This document shows positions 28,083-35,024 of a stretch of DNA of 64,000 nt, piece by piece. The translations under genes and the position numbers were made by a program. The DNA is from an uncultured Bacteroidota bacterium (GTDB lineage Bacteria; Bacteroidota; Bacteroidia; Bacteroidales; P3). Location of the stretch: the NCBI GenBank assembly GCA_902791695.1, contig CADAWR010000003.1, forward strand, positions 62,001 to 126,000, written 5' to 3'. Under the pieces are notes generated by a model, which made no database searches, had not been told where the DNA came from, and was given only the letters and a program-made list of their open reading frames with translations. Positions within the stretch are counted from its first letter, which is position 1. The number at the start of each line of letters is the position of its first letter.

Positions 28083-28138
28083 GAGCCCCGTAGGGGCGAC
28101 ACAAGCTTGGTAGCCAATGTGTCGCCCCTACGGGGCTC
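28083..28138. terminator. Perfect 21-bp hairpin between convergent operons
   Basis: Arms 28083-28103 (GAGCCCCGTAGGGGCGACACA) and 28118-28138 are exact reverse complements with a 14-nt loop. It lies between two gene sets transcribed toward each other, so it could stop transcription from both sides. There is no long T run right after it on either strand, so a REP-type element without terminator function is the alternative. Confidence 0.5.
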
Positions 28139-28227
28139 GATGTTTTTGGTCCCACTACACCGTGGGCTAAAACTTGCCGCCCTTACAGGGCTTTGCTAAC
28201 TTTTAGGGCACCATTTTCTCCCTTTCC

Positions 28228-29721
28228 TTACTTTTTCCGTATGTGTTTATACTTCTCCATCCATTTTGTCACGATGGCCTCAGTCTGAGGTGTGCGCAGG
28301 ATTATCAAAGCCATACGGTTATTCTCTTGCGGCGTATACTCCATGATTCCGCCCACAGGCATAAGAATAAGCTGGTTGGCGCTAACATCGAAATTGTTAA
28401 CCAACATATTGTAAGCAGCCTCACAACGGCGTTCCGACAGCCACTGGTTGTGCTGTATGGAACCTGTTATCGAGTCAGCGGCACCTATGATGTAATATTC
28501 AAGAGTGTCATCAAGCTGGTTAAGATCTTTAGCAAACTTCTGCAGTTTCTTCAGACCGTTATAGTCTATATCATACTTGTCGAGCTGATAGTATACCACT
28601 GTTGCAGGCAATCCAAGCTCCTCGTTGGCATTCAAGAGCTCCTCGATGACGTTTGCAGGCATGTATCCCACATATTTCTCGATAGAGTCAAGACGGTTCT
28701 GCAGACTGTCACGCTCCTTGCCCATATCTGCCAGTTTTGCCGAATCAATAGCGTTCCTGTTATCAGAGAGGTTCTGTACGGAATCAATCTGGCTGTTCAG
28801 CTGTTCTATCCTACCCTGAAGTGTAGACAATGTGTTGCGCGTGCCGTAAGACAGGAACTCATGGTTCACCTTCTCACGTGATGTACGTTTTGTATATGGA
28901 TCAAACTTGCTAACGCTCTTCAGCAGGTTGATTTTTGCACCAATATATAATGACGGCATAAAATCCACCCTACGCACATCATTGTCAAGGTTATAGTTGA
29001 AGTCGTCAAGGCTACCACGTGCGAAAGCCAGTTCCAATGCAGCGAAGAACGACAGGTGCTTCGTGGCGTAATATTCAGCCATGAAACCGCCTGTAAAACC
29101 AAGCTCGAAGTTCCTTCTCATCTGCCCCATCTCCACAGAAACCTCATTGGAATTGCTATTAACCTTATTTACATAGTTTTGGTTGACAATCTTGCCAAAG
29201 AGCATCATGGCGCCGAGACCTACTGGCGTATAAATGTGCAGGTGCTGACGTTTACCGGCCTCATAGCCGCGGAGGAAGTTCGTCCAGTCGAAAGTCACAA
29301 TAGCCATTGCCGAAAGCGCATAGGCATTGATCGGGTAATATGGGCCAAACTCCATTCCATCATATGCGAGCGGATTATTGACATCAGTCCATGGATTGTT
29401 GCCGCCAAAACGTGACTTGCTGTGCACCGTGGCAAAACCAAAACGCATCGACACTGCAACGTCAGGGATAATCCACTTACCCACTTCGGCACGAACACCG
29501 AAATCAGCGCCGTTCCATGCTGCAGCCTTATCGGGCGTATTGCCCACATAAGTCTGGACACCACCACTGAACAGAAGGTACCAGTTATCAAAAGGCGATG
29601 CAATGATATACTGCAAGGTATCCCTATCTGCGCCGAGAGCAAAGCCTTTTACAAATCTCTGGCCTGACGCACTTGCTGCCGCCAGCAGTAAAATAGTTAT
29701 TATGAGCAGTTTTCTCTTCAT
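28228..29721 (-). CDS. OmpA family outer-membrane protein of the export operon
   Basis: 497 residues. A signal peptide (KRKLLIITILLLAAASASG) leads into a region of ~250 residues with alternating strands ending in aromatic residues, consistent with a beta-barrel. A short Gln/Asp-rich coiled coil follows (about 300-345, LQGRIEQLNSQIDSVQ), then a C-terminal OmpA/MotB-like domain (about 375-497) with QHNQWLSERRCEAAYNML. It follows the tyrosine kinase gene by three bases, so it may tether or organise the export channel at the peptidoglycan. The OmpA domain is divergent from the standard LSxxRA pattern. Confidence 0.87.
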   Translation of the reverse strand: MKRKLLIITILLLAAASASGQRFVKGFALGADRDTLQYIIASPFDNWYLLFSGGVQTYVGNTPDKAAAWNGADFGVRAEVGKWIIPDVAVSMRFGFATVHSKSRFGGNNPWTDVNNPLAYDGMEFGPYYPINAYALSAMAIVTFDWTNFLRGYEAGKRQHLHIYTPVGLGAMMLFGKIVNQNYVNKVNSNSNEVSVEMGQMRRNFELGFTGGFMAEYYATKHLSFFAALELAFARGSLDDFNYNLDNDVRRVDFMPSLYIGAKINLLKSVSKFDPYTKRTSREKVNHEFLSYGTRNTLSTLQGRIEQLNSQIDSVQNLSDNRNAIDSAKLADMGKERDSLQNRLDSIEKYVGYMPANVIEELLNANEELGLPATVVYYQLDKYDIDYNGLKKLQKFAKDLNQLDDTLEYYIIGAADSITGSIQHNQWLSERRCEAAYNMLVNNFDVSANQLILMPVGGIMEYTPQENNRMALIILRTPQTEAIVTKWMEKYKHIRKK

Positions 29722-29724
29722 ACT

Positions 29725-32199
29725 TTACTTCTCCTCATCATTATCAGTGTCTTTAGTTCTTTTTCGTTTTGTAGGTTTCTCTTCGTCTTCGGCACCGTAG
29801 CCGTAGCCATAGCCGTAACCGTAACCATAGCCGTAACCGTAGCCATAGCCGTAACCATAGCCGTAGCCATAGCCATAACCGTATTTGCGCTCATATGGCA
29901 TCAGCTTGCGGTAATGCACATCGTTGAGCAGCAGAGCCATGTTCGGGAACTCGTGGCCTTGGTACAGTTCATCGATGTTCTCAAGCATACGCTTGTCGAA
30001 CTTACCCGAGCGGATAATGAACAACGTGTTATCCACCAGGTGCTTTATGACGTCGGTATCCACAACCAAGCCCGTCGGGGCCGAGTCGAGGACAATATAG
30101 TCGTATCTCTTGCGCAGTTCGCCTATCATGGCATCGAGTCTACCGTTACCCATCAGCTCGGTCGGGTTAGGCGGTATAGGACCAGTAAAGATGGCGTCCA
30201 CGCCACTGCTCACGAGGTCGTGTTTTATGATGTCGTCGACATTGTCCACCTTGCCCACCAGGTAGTTAGACAAGCCCGTGTGGTGGCGTGAGTAGAACAA
30301 GCGCGTCAACGAGCCGCGGCGCAAGTCGAGGTCAATAACCAGTGCACGCTTGCCGGCGAAGCCGAAGCTTGCCGCCAAGTTCGACGATATGAACGTCTTA
30401 CCCATGCCCGGCATAAGCGAGGTGATAAGGAATACGCGTGCGTCTCCCTTCGCCTTGTCGGTGCCGAGGAAGTCCACCTTGGCGCGCAGCAGGCGGAACG
30501 ACTCGCACATAGCGTCGTGTCCGCTCTCCGACACCACGATGGCTCGGTCGTCGTCCTTCTCGCGCGAAGGTATCTCGCACAGGAAGGGTGCATCGGTGGC
30601 GTATATTATATCATTATGGTATTTAACTTTAGTATCGAACAGACGACGCAGGAAGAAGATGGCCACCGGTATCAGCAGGCCTATCAAGAGACCCATCATC
30701 GTGGTGCGGCTCTCGTTGGGAGCCACGGGTTTGCGGTTGATGCGTGCCGGGTCGAGCACCTTGCCGTTAGGTTCAATGGACGGCTGGCTTATCATCAGCT
30801 CCTCGCGACGGCTCAACAGATGCAGGTACAGATCCTCCTTGATTTTCGACACACGCTCCAGGCTCTCTATATAGAGCTGCTGCTGAGGCACGCGGCTCAT
30901 CTTCGAGCTTGCGGCGTCGGCGGCGATCTGTGCTTCAGCTATACGCTCCTGCAGCACACTGATATACACGTCGAGCAGCGTGTTCATGTCGTTCTTCAGC
31001 CTATTCAGCTCAGCCATCTTCTGTCTCACAACAGGGTTGTTCTGGCTTTGGTACTTCTTCAGTTCGAGCACCAGGGCGTTATGCTTGGCGATAAGCTCCG
31101 TGATATGCGCATCGTCGACACCCACATTGTTGGGTATCAAGTGAGTCTCATCGCTCTCGTTCATCTGTATCAGGTAGCGTGCCGTTGTCAGCTGCTTGTT
31201 CAGACGGTCTTTTTCCTCCGAGCTCTGGATACTCGTAGCCAGATACGTCTGGCCGTAGGACGAAAGGTCAAGCAGACGGTTCTCGCGCTTGAAATCCGCC
31301 AAAGCGTTCTCCTGGACACCGAGGTCGGTCTGCAGCAGTTTCAGACGCTCATTAATAAAATCATATGTATAGGCGATGATGCGTTTCTTGTCCTTGACAG
31401 CATCATCATTATATACACGTATGGCCTCGTTGATGACGTCGGTGGCGCGTATGGGCGACGCATCCTGCAGCACCACGTTGATGATAGTGTTGAAGTCGTC
31501 GTCGCGAAACACTTGCATAGCGGCACGATAGTAGTCGGCCACAGCGTTCATGCTGCGGTGCTCCACATGCAGCGTATATCCGACAAATGATGCCGACATG
31601 AACCATGTGGGGTGCACCACAATGCGGCCGAAAGGCATAGCCACGGTATCCTCGCAGTTGACCTTGCGCGGCTCATAGTCAGCCTGCATGATGGTGAGCG
31701 TCGTGGGACTGTTGATCACCACGTCGAACGCCACATAGTCGTCCTCGCCGTTGTCCACGAAGTCAACCTTTATCGGCGACTCGCCGTAGAGGTCCTTCAC
31801 ACGGTTCACAATCTTCGTTTTCGTCGTGTAGAAGATGTTGAGGTCGAGTGTCCTGGCCACCTCAAGCATAGCAGACTTCGACGAGAATATCATTATCTCG
31901 TTGTTGATGTTGCTATTGTACAGCGCTTTGGTGGAGAACATGCTCTTTATTGACGCCTCGCGCATCGTATTGTCAGAGCTTCCCGTCGACGAGCCCTTGA
32001 TGAGCACGCGTGCCGAGCTCTGGTAGACATGGTTCTGGTGACGCACCCAATAGCCTGCGATGAAAGCGCCCACGGCAGCGCACAATATCAGCCAGTGAAG
32101 GTTGCGCAACACAATGAAGACCACGTCCTTCACGTGGAGTTTCGGTCCCTTCTTCTCGTCGAGGAACGCCATGTTATTGTTATCCTTACTGTCTGCCAT
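29725..32199 (-). CDS. Polysaccharide co-polymerase with BY-kinase domain (Wzc-like)
   Basis: 824 residues. The order is: cytoplasmic start, first membrane helix (about 33-52), Wzz domain, a long periplasmic coiled coil, second membrane helix around 500-520 (TMMGLLIGLLIPVAIFFL), then the tyrosine autokinase: Walker A PGMGKT (597-602, Lys601), Walker A' LVIDLDLRRG and Walker B YIVLDSAPTG. It controls chain length and export through cycles of phosphorylation. The C-terminal Tyr cluster is extreme: fifteen Tyr-Gly pairs (773-802) followed by a 22-residue charged tail. Normal Wzc proteins carry a handful of Tyr. It sits between the Wza-like and OmpA-like genes. Confidence 0.95.
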   Translation of the reverse strand: MADSKDNNNMAFLDEKKGPKLHVKDVVFIVLRNLHWLILCAAVGAFIAGYWVRHQNHVYQSSARVLIKGSSTGSSDNTMREASIKSMFSTKALYNSNINNEIMIFSSKSAMLEVARTLDLNIFYTTKTKIVNRVKDLYGESPIKVDFVDNGEDDYVAFDVVINSPTTLTIMQADYEPRKVNCEDTVAMPFGRIVVHPTWFMSASFVGYTLHVEHRSMNAVADYYRAAMQVFRDDDFNTIINVVLQDASPIRATDVINEAIRVYNDDAVKDKKRIIAYTYDFINERLKLLQTDLGVQENALADFKRENRLLDLSSYGQTYLATSIQSSEEKDRLNKQLTTARYLIQMNESDETHLIPNNVGVDDAHITELIAKHNALVLELKKYQSQNNPVVRQKMAELNRLKNDMNTLLDVYISVLQERIAEAQIAADAASSKMSRVPQQQLYIESLERVSKIKEDLYLHLLSRREELMISQPSIEPNGKVLDPARINRKPVAPNESRTTMMGLLIGLLIPVAIFFLRRLFDTKVKYHNDIIYATDAPFLCEIPSREKDDDRAIVVSESGHDAMCESFRLLRAKVDFLGTDKAKGDARVFLITSLMPGMGKTFISSNLAASFGFAGKRALVIDLDLRRGSLTRLFYSRHHTGLSNYLVGKVDNVDDIIKHDLVSSGVDAIFTGPIPPNPTELMGNGRLDAMIGELRKRYDYIVLDSAPTGLVVDTDVIKHLVDNTLFIIRSGKFDKRMLENIDELYQGHEFPNMALLLNDVHYRKLMPYERKYGYGYGYGYGYGYGYGYGYGYGYGYGYGYGAEDEEKPTKRKRTKDTDNDEEK
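29797..29883 (-). repeat. In-frame hexanucleotide repeat encoding (Tyr-Gly)15
   Basis: Fourteen consecutive 6-base units of the type (G/A)TA(G/A)CC on the + strand plus a final GTA encode alternating Tyr and Gly near the kinase C-terminus. The units differ in third positions (TAT/TAC, GGT/GGC), so the array is not a fresh slip product, but its regular period makes changes in unit number likely. A change of one unit would keep the frame. Confidence 0.93.
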
Positions 32200-32215
32200 T
32201 GTTGCCGTTTTTTTT

Positions 32216-32983
32216 TTACTTCTTAGACATTGCCCTGTAGAGAGCTATTGAGGTTATGAGCGACGCCACCGACAGTATTGTCGATACCATGCCTGTCCAG
32301 AACGTGAACTCACTCCTAATGGTACCGTTGTTCATACCGTCGGTGATGATGAAGTCGTTCTGGTGCATCATGAAGAAAGGGTCGTTGAAGACATCCGACG
32401 AACGGGGGTCGAGATAGCGCATCACCATCTTGCCGTTCACCTCGCGCATCACCGCGATGCGGTCGCGTGGTGTGAAGTTGTCGAGGCCGCCGCTGAGCGC
32501 CAATGCCTCGAGGAAGGTGCAGCGCTCGTTAGGCACATTGATGACCTTGCCGCCGGCGGCGCCCAAGAAGAATATCTTGAAGCTGTTGAAACGCACCACC
32601 ACGAAGGGATCTTCCAGATACCCTCCACGGATGAGGCGTGTGGTGATAGTGTCCTGCAGCTGCAGGCGTGTCAGTCCAGCCACATGCATCTTGCCCAGCA
32701 CCGGGAAGTCGATGTTGCCGTCCACATCCACCAGATATCCGCCCTTGGTGTCGCGCACCACGTTGAAGGGAGCCACAAGCTCCTGGTCACGCTGTGCGCT
32801 CGAGACAACGATGCTCAAGTCGTCATAGGGTGCTATGCGTGCCTCGAAGCGGTTCTCGAGCTCTATCTGGCTTCCGTGTGTCATATCCTGCAGATAATTG
32901 ACACGACGAGGGGTGACGCATGATGCCATAAGCATCAGCGTCATCCCTATTATTATTGTCGTAATTTTGCCTCGCGCGCGCAT
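32216..32983 (-). CDS. Wza-like polysaccharide export lipoprotein
   Basis: 255 residues. A signal peptide ends in the lipobox LMASC (Cys22). The polysaccharide-export domain follows (IAPYDDLSIVVSS, VDVDGNIDFPVLGKMHVAGL, then an SLBB-like VRFNSFKIFFLGAAGGKVI). A hydrophobic C-terminal helix (about 228-250, MVSTILSVASLITSIALY) probably crosses the outer membrane as in Wza. It is the first gene of the export set as transcribed, 16 bases before the kinase gene. Confidence 0.93.
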   Translation of the reverse strand: MRARGKITTIIIGMTLMLMASCVTPRRVNYLQDMTHGSQIELENRFEARIAPYDDLSIVVSSAQRDQELVAPFNVVRDTKGGYLVDVDGNIDFPVLGKMHVAGLTRLQLQDTITTRLIRGGYLEDPFVVVRFNSFKIFFLGAAGGKVINVPNERCTFLEALALSGGLDNFTPRDRIAVMREVNGKMVMRYLDPRSSDVFNDPFFMMHQNDFIITDGMNNGTIRSEFTFWTGMVSTILSVASLITSIALYRAMSKK

Positions 32984-33027
32984 GTAGTCAGTTAGTTGAA
33001 TGTGAGCACTGTTAGGTATTAGAGATA

Positions 33028-34404
33028 TTAGCCAAGACGTTTGAACTGGCAGGTGAAGTGGCGCATCAGCTCAGCCTCCCAGGTGATCTCCAGACCGCGC
33101 TTGATGGTGTCGCGACGGTCGTAGACGTTCTTCAGGGCGGCGGCGATGACATCCATGTGGTTGTTGGTGTACACGCGGCGCGGTATGCAGAGGCGCACGA
33201 AGTCGTTGCCACCGAAGCGGTTCTCGCGGGTCACAGGGTCGCGGTCGGCCAGCACATAGCCAATCTCGCAGGCGCGGATACCGGCCTCGAGGTACAGCTC
33301 GCAGGTGAGGGTCTGGGCAGGGAACTCCTCCTTCGGGATGTTGGTGAGCACCTTGTCGGCGTCGACAAAGATGGCGTGGCCACCGGCGGGACGCTGGTAG
33401 GGGATGCCGTACTCGTCAAGCTTCTGGGCCAGGTAGTGGACCTGTTTGATGCGGGTCTCGACCATCTCGAATTCAATGTTCTCCTTCAGACCGACGGCCA
33501 GAGCGTCCATATCGCGGCCGTTCATACCGCCGTAGGTGAGGAAGCCCTCGAAGGGGATGCAGAACATCTTGGCACCCTCGTACCACTCCTGCTTGTTGGT
33601 GGCGATGAAGCCGCCCATGTTCACCAGACCGTCCTTCTTGGCGCTCATGGTCATGCTGTCGGCATAGCTGAACATCTCCTTGCATATCTCACGCAGGGTC
33701 TTGTTCTCGTAGCCCTTCTCGCGGGTCTTGATGAAGTAAGCGTTCTCGATGAAGCGGGCGCTGTCGACGTTCACCGGCACACCGTACTTGTGGCAGAGTG
33801 CGCAGGTCTCGCGGATGTTCTGCATGCTGACGGGCTGGCCGCCGACGGTGTTGTTCGTCACCGTGAGCACCATGAAGGGCACGTTGCCCTTGTTCTCTTT
33901 CAGTATCTTCTCAAGCTTCTCGAGGTCGACATTACCTTTGAAAGGAACTTCAAGCTGGGTGTCGTAGGCCTCTTTCACAGTCACGTCGATGGCGAAAGCC
34001 TTGCGGCTCTCGATATGGCCCTTGGTGGTATCGAAGTGGGCGTTGCCGGGGATGATGTTGCCGGGCTTCACCAGATAGCTGAACAGCACGTTCTCGGCTG
34101 CACGGCCCTGGTGGGTGGGAATAACATACTGGAAGCCTGTGAGCTCAGTGATAGTATCCTTCATGTGGTAGAACGAACGGGCGCCGCCGTAGCTCTCGTC
34201 GCCCATCATCATGGCGGCCCACTGGCGGTCGCTCATAGCGCCGGTGCCGGAGTCGGTCAGGAGGTCGATATAGACGTAGTCGCTTTTCAGCATAAAGACA
34301 TTCTGGTGGGCCTCGTTCAGCCACTTCTCGCGCTGCTCGCGGGTGCTCTTCTTGATGGGCTCAACCATCTTGATTTTCCATGCTTCTGCAAAGGGTAGTT
34401 CCAT
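33028..34404 (-). CDS. tnaA: Tryptophanase
   Basis: 458 residues; PLP enzyme that splits L-tryptophan to indole, pyruvate and ammonia. The PLP lysine lies in MSAKKDG (253-259, Lys257), with THQGRAAEN (97-105), NTVGGQPVSM and DSARFIENAYF blocks. It is closely related to tyrosine phenol-lyase, but three residues fit tryptophanase: Asp125 in FDTTKGH, Ile in ACEIGY, and His449 in MRHFT, where phenol-lyases carry Thr, Arg and Phe. Its start region matches Bacteroides tryptophanases. It has its own promoter and no tnaB permease beside it. It lies 44 bp before the export gene and could be co-transcribed with it. Confidence 0.93.
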   Translation of the reverse strand: MELPFAEAWKIKMVEPIKKSTREQREKWLNEAHQNVFMLKSDYVYIDLLTDSGTGAMSDRQWAAMMMGDESYGGARSFYHMKDTITELTGFQYVIPTHQGRAAENVLFSYLVKPGNIIPGNAHFDTTKGHIESRKAFAIDVTVKEAYDTQLEVPFKGNVDLEKLEKILKENKGNVPFMVLTVTNNTVGGQPVSMQNIRETCALCHKYGVPVNVDSARFIENAYFIKTREKGYENKTLREICKEMFSYADSMTMSAKKDGLVNMGGFIATNKQEWYEGAKMFCIPFEGFLTYGGMNGRDMDALAVGLKENIEFEMVETRIKQVHYLAQKLDEYGIPYQRPAGGHAIFVDADKVLTNIPKEEFPAQTLTCELYLEAGIRACEIGYVLADRDPVTRENRFGGNDFVRLCIPRRVYTNNHMDVIAAALKNVYDRRDTIKRGLEITWEAELMRHFTCQFKRLG

Positions 34405-34525
34405 AGTTTTTGCTTTTTATTTTTTTTATTATATCTTTTAAATGTTATCTAACATTCTGTTTTTCTCTCAATTATACACGCAACAAAAAGGCGGAAACCC
34501 ATTCCGTCGCCGTAATTCTAATGTG

Positions 34526-34557
34526 CAAAGATACAAAAAAATTCAGACATAGAACAA
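34526..34557 (-). promoter_or_regulatory. Bacteroidetes-type promoter of tnaA
   Basis: On the minus strand a -7 box TATCTTTG (34526-34533) is preceded by TTG (34555-34557) at a spacing of 21 bases, matching the TAnnTTTG and TTTG/TTG pattern of Bacteroidetes sigma-ABfr promoters. It would give a leader of about 115 nt before the tnaA ATG. I see no obvious leader peptide or terminator in that leader. Confidence 0.65.
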
Positions 34558-34589
34558 TTTTAGTAAAAATTTATTTTTACCCTCCCGAT

Positions 34590-34996
34590 CTCCCCTCCGT
34601 ATCCGCTCCGTACCCTCTCCGTCTGTTCACCGGTTGTTCTATGGTTGTTTAACGACTGTTTAACGGTTTAAGTCGTAGAACAGTCGGTTAACAATCGTAG
34701 AACAGATGGAGAGGGGCCGGAGCGGGTGTGTATCGGGGGCTGGTCGGGGATACGTCAGGGGTACGTCAGGGGTGAGATGGGGGCAGAGCACAGGCCGGGC
34801 ACAGGCCGAGCAGGGGGAGGTCGGAGGGAGGTCGGGGGTAAGTCGGGGGTAGGTCGGGGGTAGGTCGGGGGTAGGTCGGGGGTAGGTCGGGGGTGGGTTG
34901 GGGGTGGGTTGGGGGTGAAGGAGTGGAGCAGCGAGAAGAGAATAAGCGGGGCAAAGAGAGGAAAAAGCATGGGCAAAGAGAAGAAAAAGCATGGGC
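34590..34996. repeat. Long 11-bp-period array (37 units)
   Basis: From CTCCCCTCCGT at 34590 the sequence can be cut into 37 successive undecamers with no frame slip: ATCCGCTCCGT, ACCCTCTCCGT, CTGTTCACCGG, TTGTTCTATGG and so on, then GCACAGGCCGG twice (one base apart in identity), then TCGGGGGTAGG in near-perfect copies (34832-34897), and last an alternating AAAGAGAGGAA/AAAGCATGGGC pair repeated. Unit sequence drifts strongly along the array while the period stays fixed. It ends 28 bp before the start of the giant T9SS-exported protein. Confidence 0.8.
34617..34711. other. Imperfect long hairpin inside the 11-bp array
   Basis: CTCCGTCTGTTC (34617-34628) pairs with GAACAGATGGAG (34700-34711) with one mismatch, and within them TTCTATGGTTGTTTAACGAC pairs with the complement of 34678-34701 at about 20 of 24 positions. 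A shortened relative, CTCCGTCT with AGACGGAG, is at 57212-57263. It could be a transcription-end structure or a by-product of the array. Confidence 0.5.
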
Positions 34997-35024
34997 AACA
35001 CAATATTTCGCACACGCGAGCGTT

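Larger units (their letters stand above)
27899..28227. other. Gap between convergent operons with repeats and hairpins
   Basis: This 329-bp gap holds a CTCAATCAAAACTAAA repeat (27965-27998), then a ~190-bp block of REP-like sequence (about 28015-28207) built from the same words as the array at 56161: CCCTACGGGGC, CGTGGGCTAA, and TTAGCCCACGG. A strong hairpin sits inside. No gene is visible on either strand. Confidence 0.6.

Noticed and set aside
30517..31590. 357-codon + strand frame opposite the BY-kinase gene
   Set aside because: Shadow of the kinase coding strand; Val/His/Leu-rich with no domain.
33058..34398. 446-codon + strand frame opposite tnaA
   Set aside because: Exact mirror of a well-recognised tryptophanase; translation has no known motif.
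33028..34404. Tyrosine phenol-lyase as the identity of this gene
   Set aside because: The Asp, Ile and His at the three positions that tell the families apart are those of tryptophanase.
34893..35024. Upstream extension of the giant protein frame to a GTG at 34893
   Set aside because: It would be translated from the 11-bp array and would put 44 charged residues before the signal peptide.
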